Notes under the pieces: model-generated
The model's database searches: none
What the model saw: only the letters and a program-made list of their open reading frames with translations
Told to the model about the DNA's origin: nothing
Source: Ochotona curzoniae
Taxonomy: Eukaryota; Chordata; Mammalia; Lagomorpha; Ochotonidae
Assembly: GCF_017591425.1 (NCBI RefSeq)
Contig: NW_024467120.1
Span: 8,432,001 to 8,496,000 of the forward strand
Direction: 5' to 3'
DNA length: 64,000 nt
Program-made: the position numbers and the translations under genes
Shown here: piece after piece, positions 1-12,036 of the stretch
How positions within the stretch are numbered: position 1 is the first letter of the stretch
Layout: every line of letters begins with the position of its first letter

Positions 1-1626
1 TCAAAAGCAGAAGCGTCTTTGAGCACAGTCTGAGTTCTGTGCCTCCTGCTTGTGCACTCTCCACACGTGATGGATGGATTCCCCACTGTCTGCCTGGGTA
101 GCCGCCCATCATTATTTGACCTGAACAAGGAGAGCCTCTGGGTGAATGTTTTCTTTCTGGTCCCTAAACTATGTGCAGTGGGAAAGGCCTCCCCCTCCCC
201 TTGTTTTTTTTTTTTTTTTTTTCCTTTTCAGAGTAGCAAGGTCAGAGTCTTGCCAGGTACTTGGCTTCCTCTGGAAGTTTCTACTGGGATGTTCTGTTCT
301 AAGTGGCTTCCCTGTCTTGTCCCAGCAAGTGCTGTGGAGTTGACCAGAACCAGTCTTGGATGCCAACTTTGCTCTTAAGAAATGCTGCTAGAGGCTAGAG
401 ATGTAGGACCTGTTTACAGCATCCTTAGGTGTGCTAATGAGAAACCCAACATTTGATCACCAGCAACAAAATACAGCAGAGATTTGATTACTTCTGCCCC
501 AATCTTGGCTCACCCACCTACACACGATTAGTTTATCTTGGGTGGGAGTTTTCAGTAACGCTAAAATTTGTTTGAACTGCAATGAGGTTTTGACTGTGGA
601 TACAAGATCTGTAAGGCAAGACAACACTATTAATAGAATATGGATGTGTGTGGTTTATTTTTGTTTTCAAAATGGAAATGTTACTTCGGGATTTTGGCAT
701 GCTCTTTGATATGTTGAAAGATGAGAAAACATCATTTGGAAACTCAGCACTTATACCATATTAGGAAATTTACAGTGCCTCAGATTTCACATTTAATGTT
801 TTAATTGCCTGGTTTGGCAATAGAAAAATTTTAAGCTTCTCTGTTTCTTTTAGAACTTCCACTTCTAACTTCTCCCTCTGCAGTGGTGGGCTGCTGCCAG
901 CCCCACTTCCTGCCTGGGTCCCAGCATGGACCATCGGCTCCGAAAAAGCAGTTCATTGCATGTCATCTGAAATGAATATCATACTGACTTCCGACAGACT
1001 GGTTTACTCACTCTTTTTTTTTTCAATACCACACATGCAGTTGTTTCCTGTGGGGCTTGTAAATATCTTAAAAGTGCAACTAAAATTGAGTTATGTTTGA
1101 GAAACTTTTAAGTTGTCTTCTTTGAGCAGAGCGTTCTGTTATGAACATTGTGTAAAGCCCAGAAGAAATCAAAGAAAATGCTACCACCTTGGTCTGAAGG
1201 CAGCCTTTAAGGAAGAGATTGATGCATTATAAAAGAGGGACACACACAGCTGGGGACAGAGAAATACACAGAGACCAAGAAGAGTGGTAGGAGAGGATGG
1301 AGACAGGGAGGGAGGGAGGTTATATGTTATGTACAGTTTAGTCTTTCAGGAAAAATTCAGACCCAAAAGAAAGTTTAAATTCATGCTTCTTTACCTACTT
1401 CCTTAGGGGCAGAGTCATGCTGAAAGATCTTCTAAAAGTCCATTATTGTAGACAATGAGATATGGAGGGAATAGTCGTATCTACAATCATGGCTTTCAAA
1501 GGTACACACTCCCTTTGCTGGGCACTAAGACTGGGAATCGTTGTTTCTGAGAACCTGTCTCTCAATATGATTTTTCATCACAGTAGTTATTTCTTTTAGC
1601 TATAAACACATGTCATTTTCAATTGT
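1..1626. other. Unique non-coding sequence, no gene recognised
   Basis: No exon or structured RNA is recognised. The stretch holds a poly-T run (about 205-221), a second T-run near 1013-1024 and a purine-rich tract ending in a GGGA repeat (about 1250-1320). Short open frames near 52-378 exist only around the homopolymer and show no protein-family signature. Confidence 0.6.
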
Positions 1627-1925
1627 TAAGATTTCTTATATTTATCTGAGAGGCATGGAGGAAGGAAACAGATAGCTTCCATCTGCTGGTTCATTCCACA
1701 TGTGGCCTGGAAAGTCATGTTGCCCCAGGCCAAAGCCAGGAGTCTGGAACTCCATCAGGGTCTTCCACGTTGATGGCAGGGCCTCAGATAGTTGGACCAT
1801 CTTTATCCAAGGGACGTTGATAGGAAGCTGAATTTAAAGTGGAGTAGCCAGGACTTGAAGCAACATTCCCATATGGAATGCCTTGGTTGTCGGTGACACT
1901 TTAAACTACTATGCTGTGATACCAG
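1627..1925 (-). mobile_element. C SINE (lagomorph tRNA-derived), old copy
   Basis: Reads on the plus strand as the reverse complement of the family: an A/T-rich 'AAGATTTCTTATATTTATCTGAGAGG' like tail at the left, then 'CATCTGCTGGTTCATTCC', 'AAAGCCAGGAGTC', and a degraded tRNA-like head near 1880-1920. It is strongly diverged, so it is an old insertion. Confidence 0.85.
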
Positions 1926-3829
1926 CCTCCCAAAATAAAATTTTTAACTGTACAAAACATTCCATGCTTGTTCTTGAGAATTTGAAAAATACAAAATGAC
2001 CTCCAGAAGAAATTCAAAACAACTTTTAATTCTATACTCTAGAGAGGATTTGGATCTATATCCTTTTAGTGTTTATTTGTGCTTAAATGTTTTGTTTTTT
2101 TTTTTTTTTGGTAAGTGGCATCAATATGGCATGCACATTTTAAATTCCTATGGCCAGAAAAGAAACATATAATATGTAATATAATATTCAACTGTGTTAT
2201 AATTCTTGGTGTGAACATATCACAAGCTACCATTTCCCTGGGGGTTTTAAGCTTTGCTAATTGTATTCTTGGTGGTCTTCCCACTGAAAGTGATATCTGA
2301 GTTACTCAGAAAGAATGAATTGTTCTTTAACATGAGATGCCAGAAGAGACAGAGTGATGGTGCATGAAGGGGGTCTCCTGAAAGCAATTATGCATGCATT
2401 TTAAGTGGATTTTTTTTGCGGGTGGGATGCCAAAGAAAGCATCTTTTGATTCTGTTACTCTTTGAACTTTCTGAAGCCGTGTTACATTTGGGAAATTCAA
2501 AAGGTAAAGTGCCAATTGGAAACCTTCTGAGAGATAATGCTCAGCAAGGTAGGTAGAGGCTGGATCATCTGTTGCTTTGGAAACTGTGGCGAGAGCTGTG
2601 TGCTTTTCAGAGCATAGCAAGGAACCCTTGGAAAGGCATGGGAGCCTGGAAATGCATGATGGGATCCACAACATAGGAAGATCCCTCTAACAGTCAGGTG
2701 GGTGGATGGACCACTGCCGTGGTGGTCGTGTTCTGCTCAAGTGAAGCCATTGACAATGATAGTGCCTTCAGTCCCTGGCGTACTGGTGTGAAGAAATTGA
2801 AAGACCCTTTCTAGAACAAAAGCAGAGAAAACAAAGCGCATGGACAAGGGTGAGGGAGGAATATCCTCTCTTTGAGTATTTGGCTCCTGATGTGTGAGCC
2901 TCATTCTGGTTCTTCATAACATCCATGATGCTGAAGACAAGAAATTGGGCCTTGTATTCCAATTAACTTTTTTCAGCTGAAATAGCCACAACCAACTTTG
3001 ATTTCATTAAAATTATGTACTTTTTCCCCCCCCGGATCTCCAAGTGCTGAAACTAAAATAATCAAGCTTTAAAAAAAAATCTTCTAAGAATTTAGAAGAA
3101 TTTTAAACTACATTGAAGCAAGTACACTTTTACAAATCCACAAAAATGCAACATGTTTCTCAAGACGCTTTCTTCATTGACCGAGTTCAGCCAGTAAGGT
3201 GGGAGGAAAAGTGAAGAGACGCGCGGGGCACGTGGCTGCCATAGGTGGACACAGGTGGGTCACTGTGGACGAACATGTTGACAAATGGAGCTGCCTTTCC
3301 CTGCTCAAAAGTGAACACTGTCATAGTCTTCCCTGCATTTTTTCTCCTAAACAACTCCCTTTAGAGAATGCCCTTTCCCCCTCAATGAGAGATGATAGAT
3401 GATCTCACAGAGCCGGCAGAAAGGGTTTAAATGTTGAGGGTAGGATGAGGCACTCGCAGGCCTAGGTCTTGACAGTCCCTGGACATGCTGCACTTGGCTG
3501 CCCCCCACCCCCTCTGCAGAGGTCCCTCAGGTGGCCTCATTGTTTCTGTTCCCTTGGTAGAAAGAGTATGTGAAGTCTTTGCCTGCTGGCTGTCTCGTTG
3601 CCATGGAAACCTCCATTCCATACACCTGATTCACACACTACGCTTGGCTAAGTCTAGACAGAGGTCACAGATTGGCATTTGCCCTTTGTTTTCCCCTTCT
3701 TGTGTTTCTCAGGCACTTCAAAATGGTTGCAGAGAGAGGAGCAGGTGGGCCGTGTTGTGTGGAGGGAAGCTCTGTTGTCAAGGGGAGAAGTTTTCTAGTT
3801 TTGGAAAACAACAATGCAGGAACTCTAAA

Positions 3830-3866
3830 GGGCAGGGCAGGCAGGGCAGGCAGGGCAGGCAGGGCC
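3830..3866. repeat. GGGCAGGCA-type minisatellite
   Basis: A 9-bp unit (GCAGGGCAG) is repeated about four times with almost no divergence. It is short, G-rich and directly upstream of a second tandem duplication. Confidence 0.9.
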
Positions 3867-3917
3867 AAGCCAGAAGAGAAGCTGGGGCATTTTGAGCTCC
3901 ACACGGGAGGCCACAAT

Positions 3918-3974
3918 TGTGATCCTCTGTTGAGTTGCAGTGTGATCCTCTGTTGAGTTGCAGTGTGATTTCCT
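3918..3974. repeat. 23-bp tandem duplication, about 2.3 copies
   Basis: The 23-bp unit beginning TGTGATCCTCTG and ending GAGTTGCAG occurs identically at 3918-3940 and 3941-3963, followed by a partial third copy starting TGTGATTTCCTG. Identity of the two copies implies a recent duplication. Confidence 0.93.
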
Positions 3975-4509
3975 GAATTCCCTGGGTGAGACTGGAAATG
4001 AGTGCCACAGATTCAGCAGCTTGTAGCGCCTTGGCGGGTTTTCTATGCCATTGCTGTGACTTGACTAGTAACCCAAGCCCATGGCATACACTGTAGGATT
4101 GCAGAGCACGTCATCAATGAATGCGCTACATACTTAGAAATGAACTCCTTTTTCTCATGTGTTTACAGCTGCAGATGAGGTTACTGCAGAAAGTTCAAGG
4201 GAGATGGATGTCAGTGCAAAAGAATTGTTAAATCTACACTTAGTTTTCATAATGCATATTTTCGATGAACATTCTTGAAGATACCTTACATGCATGGATT
4301 TCTAAATTGTTTTGTACTAAAATTAAATTGTATTCTCCACAAACTTGTCAAAATCCCATGATATGAAGTCTCTGTTAGAGAAACCAGGATTCAATCATAG
4401 GGTTGTAGGTCCCTATCCTAACAACCTGATCATTTAATTACCTTTCAAAGGTCCTGTCTTTAAACACTATAATCAGATTGATAATCTCTCCTCCAAAAGC
4501 CCTTTAACA

Positions 4510-4800
4510 GGGCCTGGTGCAGCAGCCTATTGGCTGAAATTCTTAACTTGTATGCACCAAGATCCCGTATGGGTGCCGGTTCATGTCCCAGCTGCTCCGC
4601 TTCCCATCAAGTTCTTTGCTGGTGGCCATGGAAAGCAGGGAAAGATGGCCCAAAGCTTTGGAACCCTGTACCTGCATGGGAAACCTGGAAGAACTCCTGG
4701 AGTTCACTTGGAGAGTGAACCAGTGGATGGAAGATATTCCTCTCTGTATCTGCTTCTCTACGTAAATTTGACTTTCCAATAAAAAGGGATAAATTAAAAA
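4510..4800 (+). mobile_element. C SINE, near full length
   Basis: Starts GGGCCTGGTGCAGCAGCC, carries the box B-like GGTTCATGTCCCAG near 4578, then GCTCCGCTTCCCATCAAG, GGCCCAAAGC and the 3' part GACTTTCCAATAAAAAGG. Moderately diverged. Confidence 0.92.
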
Positions 4801-4859
4801 ACAAAATAAAGAAGAGTTACTAACAGAAGACTTTAAGCACCCAGAGCCTTAATCAGTGG

Positions 4860-5010
4860 GGAGATCCTGAAGAGCCCCTGGCTCCTGGCTTTGGATCAAT
4901 GCAGCTCTGGCTGTTGCAGTCACTTGGAGAGTGATTCAGCAGATGGAAGATCATCCTCTCTGTCTCTCCTCCTCTCTGTATCTGACTTTGCAATAAAAAT
5001 AAATCAATCT
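4860..5010 (+). mobile_element. C SINE, 5'-truncated
   Basis: Only the 3' half is present: GCTCCTGGCTTTGGATC, then AGTGATTCAGCAGATGG, CTCTCCTCCTCTCTGTATC and an AATAAAAATAAATC tail. It begins about 60 bp after the previous copy; a 5'-truncated insertion or a deletion would both explain it. Confidence 0.88.
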
Positions 5011-5214
5011 GACTTCTCTGTAAAACCTAACGAAAGTAAATTTTTAAAAACAATTTTTTTAAATCTTAAAAAAAAAACAATTCACCTTCTTGGTGCTCTC
5101 AATTATTGTATTAACCTCATTTCCCTTCTCTGTGAAATGGTATTCCCGATATAAGGTTGTTACAAAAATAGGGTAACTGTTTAAAGCTTTGTTTCCTGCT
5201 GGTTTGAAAAGCCT

Positions 5215-5478
5215 GAAGATGGGGAGAGACAGAGAATGAGATCTTACCTCCATTAGTTCTCCCTCCACAATGACCCCAACAGGTTGTTCTTGTTTCCATG
5301 TTGAAGCCAGCAGCCAGGAACAAGGGGTCCAATGGGACATCATCTGCTGCCTTTCTGGTTGCATTAGCAGGAGGTTGGATTGGACACTGAGCAGCTGGAG
5401 CTCAAACCGGTACTCTGATGTGATATGATGGTACTCCAGGTGACAGATAATCTCAATGTGCCACAACACTGACCCCAA
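5215..5478 (-). mobile_element. C SINE, old diverged copy
   Basis: Reverse-oriented body: GGGGAGAGACAGAGAATGAGATC, GAAGCCAGCAGCCAGGAAC, TTGCATTAGCAGGAGG, AGCTGGAGCTCAAACCGGT, ending with the degraded tRNA-like head GTGCCACAACACTG. An older subfamily with internal changes. Confidence 0.75.
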
Positions 5479-5829
5479 ACTATGGTAACTTCTAACATTC
5501 ACACTCTGTGATAACTATTATTATCTTGACAGAGTAGAATTGCTGTTAGTAGTATCCACGAGAGTATTCTTAGCATCATTATTGCTAATTTTTGGTACTG
5601 CTCTCAACATTGATATTGTTAAGAATAGTCAGGAGGTAAGATTGTGGATAGTGGAAAGAAAAAATATGAAATCCTTTAAAAATACAATGTGCACGCATAT
5701 ACTCATTTTTGTATGCACAGTTGGATCATTTTCTGAGCCCAATGAGGATGAAGTAGAGATGTTGGAAGATACAGTGACCTCCTAAAGCCAATCTGCTTTC
5801 CAGGGCAGTGTTGCTCTTTCAGCATTTCC

Positions 5830-7430
5830 GGATAGTTGTGGAATAATAGTCACCTGTTTGTATATGACATTTTGCTTATTCATGAATTACTTGATGAACA
5901 CTTAGTTGGCTTCTGTGTGTAAGTACCTGTGGAGTTGAGTGCAAAAGCATCTCTTCAAACCTTTTCATTTTTTTTTGCATTTATTGAGAATGGAAGTGCT
6001 ACATCATAGGATAATTCTGTTTTTGCGTTTTTGAAAATTTTCCTTTTTTTTAAAATTGTTGTGGCTATATCTTTTCATCTCACCACCAACAGTGTAGAAG
6101 GGTTCTAGTTTTTTCATTGTCTGACCAGCATATGTTTTCTGTTTATTTTTTTTTATAATGGATGTGAATGGTATCTTACTCTATTTCAAATTTTGCATTT
6201 CCATAAGGATTACAAATGTTAAACATCCTTTTGATTTGTGTATTTTTGAATAAATATCTATTTTTGAATAAGTATCTATTCAAGGCCTTTGTTTATTGCT
6301 TAGGTCAGTGATTTTGTTGCTGTTAGGATTTGAGTGTTATTTATTCTAAATAGTAATCTCTTCTCAGACATCAGATTTAGCAATATTATCTTCTTTATAC
6401 TATATTTTTATTCTGCTGCTATCTTTAGATCTGAAGTCATTTTATTCTGTGAAGCTAAATATTGTGTTTTTTATTGTTGTTGTTATTGTTGTTATTTATA
6501 CCTTTGGTATAATAGCCAGGAAATCATCGCCAAATACTGTGCCAGGAAGATTTCACCCTGTGTTCTAAGTGTTTTGCACTTTTAGTCTTACATTTAGGTC
6601 TTTGATCTGTTCTGAGTTGGTTTATGTATATGGTGTTAGGTAAGGGTCCAGGTATACTCTTTGGCATCCCATCATCCTTTGTTGAAAAGAGTGCCCTTTC
6701 TCCCATTGAATGGACTTGGCTGTCTTGTTAATAATAATTTGACCATTTATCTGAGAGTTTAATAAGGGGGCTGTTTTATTCTCTTGATCTTTACATCTGT
6801 CTTAATGTTCGTGCTGCACTGTTTCAATTATTGTAACATTGCGATAAGTTTTGAAATCAGAAACTATGTCTTTAATTATTTTCAGTGTTTTTTCCAGTGG
6901 TTCATTATACAAGTCTTCCAATTCCTGGATTGATTTTTACTTCACACTTTTTGATGCTATTATAGCTGGAATTGCTTCTAGTAATTTTTTCATGAATGAT
7001 GAAGTTACTCAGGGCTTTTCTAGAAAGCTTTTACTTTGTTGAGGTAGTTTCCTTCTTTTCCTAGTTTTTTTGAATGTTTTCATCATGACAAAGTGTTGAA
7101 TTTTGTCAAGTGCTTTTTCCTTTTTTTTTTTTTTTCGCATTAGTTGACATAATCATGTAGGTTTGGTCTTTCATTCCGTTAATGTTGCGCTTTATGCTGA
7201 TAGATTTTTGTATGTTGCACCATTCTTACATCACAGGAATAAATCGCATTTGGTTCTATTCTTTTAATTTGCTGCTAAACTCAGTTTGCTAAGTTTGCTA
7301 GAACTTTGTTGAGGATTTTTATTTTAACGTTGATGGTGGATCTTGACCCATTATTCTCTTCTCTTAGAGTGACTTTGTCTTGCTTTGATATCAGAATAAC
7401 ATTGGCCTCTTAGAATTATCTCAAAATATA
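5830..7430 (-). mobile_element. L1 LINE, old 3' portion of ORF2/3'UTR, antisense
   Basis: The plus strand reads as antisense L1. Near 6590-6720 it carries the stretch 'ACATTTAGGTCTTTGATC...GGTGTTAGGTAAGGGTCCAGG' followed by the 'CATCCTTTGTTGAAAAGA' block. From 7040 to 7410 it carries the upstream ORF2 blocks (TTTTGTCAAGTGCTTTTTC, 'TTGTATGTTGCACCATTCTTAC', and 'ATATCAGAATAACATTGGCC'). The order matches an element whose 3' end lies at the left. It is truncated at the ORF2 side and full of stops, so it encodes nothing. An A/T-rich segment near 6340-6560 is poorly alignable by eye and may be a separate insertion or divergence. Boundaries are uncertain by about 100 bp. Confidence 0.85.
6241..6276. 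repeat. 18-bp tandem duplication inside the old L1
   Basis: The unit TATTTTTGAATAAATATC is followed directly by a copy with one change (AAGTATC). A local duplication after L1 insertion. Confidence 0.85.
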
Positions 7431-7969
7431 AAATAAATATATAGAAATAGAAAATAAAGAGTATGTTTAAAAGCAGTCAGTTGGCTTAGGAAATTATTTA
7501 GGATGAAGAAAAGCTTGGAAAACTGAGAGGTTCTGGATTGGTTATTTTGTCTGCATCCCACAGTCCCCTGCAGCGTGTGGGCTTGGTCCTTGTACCCTGC
7601 CTTACTGGCCATCTCAGGACTAACGGCCGAGTTGGGCCTGGATGGGAAGCCTGGGCTGCCTGTTGCTGTCTCATCCTTTAGGAGTCCTGGGTGATTACTA
7701 AGCATTTTCTCACAGCAATGACTCATGCATGAAATGTAGCTCCAGATGCAAAATTGCTTCAGAAAACAACTGTGTTTCACTTGTTAACAGCATTAGCATT
7801 GACTATTTCTACATGGATTTAAGAACAGTGATGATGAACGCAAATCAACACTCTCCCTCTCTTGTTTTGTTCATGTATTTAGTCAGCAGGGTTTGTGGAG
7901 CTCCCAGAACAATACCGCCTGACCCAAACTTTTCTACTAGCCATGTTTTCAGCAAAAAGAAAACACGGC

Positions 7970-8331
7970 AAAAGGCGTTTTTTTTTTTTTTAAAGATTTA
8001 TTTTTATTATTTTTTTTTTCATTGGAAAGGCAGATATACAGAGAGGAGAGACAGAGAGGAAGATCTTCCGTCCGATGATTCACTCCCCAAGTGAGCCCAA
8101 CGGGCCGATACTATGCCGATCCGAAGCCAGGAGCCTCTTCCGGGTCTCCCACGCGGGTGCAGGGTCCCAAAGCCTTGGGCCGTCCTCGACTGCTTTCCCG
8201 GGCCACAGGCAGGGAGCTGGAAGGGAAGCGGGGCTGCCGGGATTAGAACCGGCGCCCATATGGGATCCCGGGCGTGCAAGGCGAGGACCTTTAACCACTT
8301 GCGCCACCGCGCCGGGCCCAAAAGGCGTTTT
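7970..8331 (-). mobile_element. C SINE, young full-length, with perfect target-site duplication
   Basis: Element body at 7982-8319. The 12-bp target-site duplication AAAAGGCGTTTT is perfect at 7970-7981 and 8320-8331. Reverse-oriented: T-rich/AAAGATTTATTTTTATT tail at left, CTTCCGTCCGATGATTCACTCC, GGATTAGAACCGGCGCCCAT (box B complement) and the CCGCGCCGGGCCC 5' end. CpGs are largely intact (CCGTCCG, CCGCGCCGGG), which indicates a recent insertion. Confidence 0.97.
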
Positions 8332-10132
8332 AATATTACACGTTTTTCTATTTGAACTATTTCGACATTTAATGAATCCTAAAATTAATGAAAATGTGTA
8401 CGTTTCAAGCTATACCTTTGAAATCTGTTGTCTGTTTTAAACCTGTGGTGAATCTTACTTTGAAGGGACCGTGTTTCACATTCTCAGGGCTCCCATGTTG
8501 CCAGCGGCCACTGTATTGCATGGCAGAGCTAGCACTTCTGGACTGAAGGACGTTCAAGCTGCAAAAGAGGAGCCCTCACCCACTGCCACTACATGTCATT
8601 TGTCTGAAGTTCTCTGCTAAGGTCACAGAGCTGGGGTCTGACATGGGCCTGAGTATGGACGGTTTTGAGTTTTGGTCGCCTGTGTTAAGAGCACCGCTGG
8701 CAAATTCACACTTAATTATAGCCTCTGTTGTGGCCACAGGTCTGTAGGCTGGGTTCATTGGCATGGTCAGACCTGCTCATCTGGCCTCCCTGAGCTTGCT
8801 CTCCTCTCTGTTGTAGCTCCAGGGGGCAGAGGTAAAAGAGTTAAGGCAAGGAACGGATTGCCATGTTGTCCTTTCTCCTTCTGCCTCTGGGAAGTGGCAC
8901 CAAGAGCTCGGGTAGTTGATGGCAGAGTCTTTGGATGGGCTTGCAAGGCTACCACACTTGCCCCGACACTCAGGAAATCATGCAGGTACCTAAACGTGGA
9001 TGCTGTGGCTCCCTGGTAGTTGGGCAAGTCTGCACATCTCCCACCACTCCCTGTGTGGGGAAGGGTGGTGGCGAGATGTTTACAGACACCTAGCCAAAAA
9101 GCCTGAGGCAAGAGGAGGAGTGGTTCCATTTTCCCACCCACCTCCAATTGGCTCTCTCTTCTGGCCTTGCCAGGGGCCCAGAAATGTATGGCAGTTTGGC
9201 AAAGTGAAAAGTGTCTCATTGTCCTTCCACTCCCCTGAGTCTCACCCTCCTCCTAGGAAGTTTTCTCTACCCATGTCACTTCACATGCAGAGCCTGCAGA
9301 TTCCTTCCCTGCTGTTGATGTGGAAGAAATTTGGAAACATGCTCCTTTCCAGGAGATGAATGATACAGCAGAAAGACTGGGTCAGATGAGGCCAAGTGGG
9401 CGGAGCCAGACTCTTGCTAAACTCTTACAGGCAGCTAAGCTGATGGAGGAGGGGAGGCCTGGGGGCCTCTCTGGGTGGATTTCTCTGTTGATGGCAGATG
9501 GGCGGGGTGAGGGTCCAGATGAATAGGGGGCAGTGTGTAGGAGGAACAGGCAGCCCTGCCCTTCTGACAATTCTGCTAATATAACAAGGCATGTTCAGTG
9601 ATCATGGAATTGATGTTACTGGACTTGTTCTCACATCACCCGAGCTCTTTTAAAACTATTTTTAAACTATGCCTGGTCAGCACCAACTTCTTTGGGAATT
9701 CTGGTTACTTTCCATGTTGAGTGCTGCAATCCGGGACAAGGAGAAGGCTTGGGACACCCACCTCCCATCTCACAGTGCCTTGTCAAAGTCCTGATTCATC
9801 TGCTTCTGAGCAGGCTTCCTGCTAACAGGTGTCCTCAGACTCAGCAGGCCATGGCTCCACTAACTGCCACCCACACAACAGACTCACATTGAGTTCTGAG
9901 TGTCTTGTTTGGCCTTGACCAAATCTAGCTTTTGTGAACATCTGGGGTGTAAACTAGCAGTTGTAAAATCTTCCTTGGATGGTATGTCTCCCTGCGTTTT
10001 AAATAAAAATGAAAATAAATGCATATTATTTTTAAAAGATTTGGGAGGTACAGGTTGTGAAAAAAACCTATGGCAAGGAAGAAGCCAAGGCAAAAATATT
10101 TATTTTCCTTGGAACAATAATCAGTGAATGCT
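8332..10132. other. Unique non-coding sequence, slightly GC-richer
   Basis: No gene recognised. The 8.6-9.6 kb part is richer in GC and has several overlapping short open frames on both strands, none with a family signature or a convincing acceptor/donor pair. Near 8615-8665 'AAGGTCACAGAGCTGGGG' resembles a MIR core but is too short to assert. Confidence 0.5.
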
Positions 10133-10262
10133 TGGGGCTAGTGTGGTATAGCAAGTTAGGCTGTTGCCTGCAGTGTTGGAATCCCATATAGGTACCAGTT
10201 TAAGTCCTGGCTGCTCCACTTTGGATTCGGCTCCCTGCTAGTAATCTGGTAGAAAGCTGTGT
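10133..10262 (+). mobile_element. C SINE, 5' head fragment
   Basis: GGGGCTAGTGTGGTATAGC, then GGTACCAGTTTAAGTCCTGG (box B-like) and GGCTGCTCCACTT, stopping abruptly near 'CTGGTAGAAAGC'. Followed immediately by an oppositely oriented copy. Confidence 0.85.
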
Positions 10263-10515
10263 GAGATGCTACTTTACTCCTCCCAAGTGGCCACAAAGGT
10301 TAGGGCTGGCTCAGATGAAAGCCAGGAGCCAAAAGTTCCATCCGGGTCCTTTATTTTAGGGGCAGGGAACCCAACACTTGGGCCATTTGCTGCTGCTTGC
10401 CCAGGTGCTGTAGCAGGGAGCGGAGTCGGAAGCAGAGCAACCAGAACTCCAGTCTGTACTCCGATGTGGAATGCCAGTGCTGCAGGAGGCAGCTTAGCTC
10501 TCTGTACCACAACGG
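10263..10515 (-). mobile_element. C SINE, 3'-truncated, inverted against its neighbour
   Basis: Starts at CTCCTCCCAAGTGGCC with its A-rich tail missing, continues with AAAGCCAGGAGCC, GGGCCATTTGCTGCTGC and GGAGTCGGAAGCAGAGC, and ends in GCTCTCTGTACCACAACGGG. With the preceding head fragment it forms an inverted pair with no spacer. Confidence 0.83.
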
Positions 10516-10538
10516 GTAGTATCTTCATTGACAAAAAT

Positions 10539-10566
10539 ATATATATACATATATATATATATATAT
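10539..10566. repeat. (TA)n microsatellite, interrupted
   Basis: TATATATA tract with one CA interruption, immediately right of the inverted SINE pair. Confidence 0.9.
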
Positions 10567-12036
10567 TGAACTAGGAGTTAATGCCAGAAAATGGAAACAA
10601 ATTGAGAAAATGGCAAGGATCATCTACGTGCTTCACATTGCTCCTCTAGAGAGAATGAATAGACATCATTGCGACTGCTGCACTTTATAACTACACGCAT
10701 TTCAGCATTCAAAATATGTCACGTTTGCTTAAGTTTGGCTGGGTTGGTCGAGTGATTGCACTCCTTCAGCAGATCAACAACCCAGAGCAGAAGTGAGCTG
10801 TCAGGTGACTGCAGGCTGTGGTCAGCCAGGCACCAGAGCTGACCTGCATGTTAGCAAGATGGTGGGCTCTGGGTTTGAATTCTGGCTCCCCTACTGACAA
10901 TCTTGGTGCAAGTTACCCAGCCTCTCTTGGTCCCATTTGTGTTGGAGTTTCCGAAAGTGTGTTCTTGTGGAGCTAATCATCAGATGATCCTAGTGACAGA
11001 TTCTAAGTTCTGAGAAAGTTGGAATGTGATCACTGTTACTTCAGCTGTGTTGTAGCGGAGCAGTAGGTTGAATGATACTCGTATAGCCTTTGTTCCAAAA
11101 GTCTTTCTGTGTGCTTTTTCTGTGCAGCCTTGTGGATTGTGTGTGTCTCTGTGTGTTTGGAGTCTGTCTCTCTCTGTCCCCATGTGTCCTGGAATGTCAG
11201 TATTTACCCCATGGAGATGAGACTGCCCAAAAACAGTCTCTGCTATGTCAATGTTTTTTTAAAAAGGCAGAAAAATTGAGATTATGTAACTGCTGTCAGT
11301 GGACTAGGAGTGGCACTAGAAACATGCCAATTTTCTTTTTTTTTTCTTTCTTTTTTTTTTTATTTTTGCGGGTTTTGGTGTTCTCTGTAGTGAAGGTGTT
11401 GGATAAAGATACAGAAGTCCTACTGAGTAACTGAACAGGATGCCGTTGCTTGCTTTGAAGTGAGTAAATTGGTCAAAAGTACAAATGGGAGGGGAAGTTG
11501 AGGTTTAATGAAGGAGGGTCATTATTAATGTTTCCATGCTTTTAGCAGTTTCAAAGATGGGGGTTGAAGTAAGGTTGTTGGTTGTGGGAAAGCTAACCCA
11601 CAAACATGCAGACATGGCTGAAATGCGTCTCTCAGTCCTCATTTTAATCTGAAAATAGGGAGCTGAGGCTTCTGAATCACCCAGCAAAGGAGTTGTTTCA
11701 TAGGCCGACCAGTCCCAGTGTTCTTTGCCACAAGCTAGCAAGGGTGCATGATTTAAAAGCTCCACCCTCTTCTCATATCCTAATTAACTGTGAAGTATTT
11801 TCTTCTAGGGAGGAGAAAGAATATTTGCAACTTTGGATTTTAAAAATCCTTTCAAAAAGATTTATATTCATTTCCCTGAAACCGAGGTCTCAGCAAAACA
11901 CATCAACATGCAATAAACAGATGCTGTCTTTTCTTGACATCTGTAAAGTGATCTTTGTAAATATTTTCTGGCGTTTCTTAAATATTTTCTTGTGTCTAGT
12001 AGAGGGATTAATGAGAAGGACTTTATTTGAAAGATA
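10567..12036. other. Unique non-coding sequence
   Basis: Nothing recognisable as gene or repeat apart from a T-rich tract near 11335-11365. The open frames at 11090-11434 and 11693-12037 have no domain; the first runs through the T-tract. Confidence 0.5.

Larger units (their letters stand above)
1926..4509. other. Unique non-coding sequence with small tandem repeats
   Basis: No gene is recognised. A minus-strand open frame at 2327-2674 (115 codons) has no visible domain and is likely chance. The block contains a poly-T run (about 2094-2109) and two small tandem repeats at 3.83-3.97 kb, listed separately. It has no recognisable SINE or LINE. Confidence 0.55.

Noticed and set aside
8019..8440. 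Overlapping open frames on both strands, 100-121 codons
   Set aside because: They lie within a young, GC-rich C SINE and end soon after it; low stop density reflects SINE composition.
8610..8665. MIR core fragment (AAGGTCACAGAGCTGGGG)
   Set aside because: Only about 20 bp matches and the neighbouring MIR blocks are absent.
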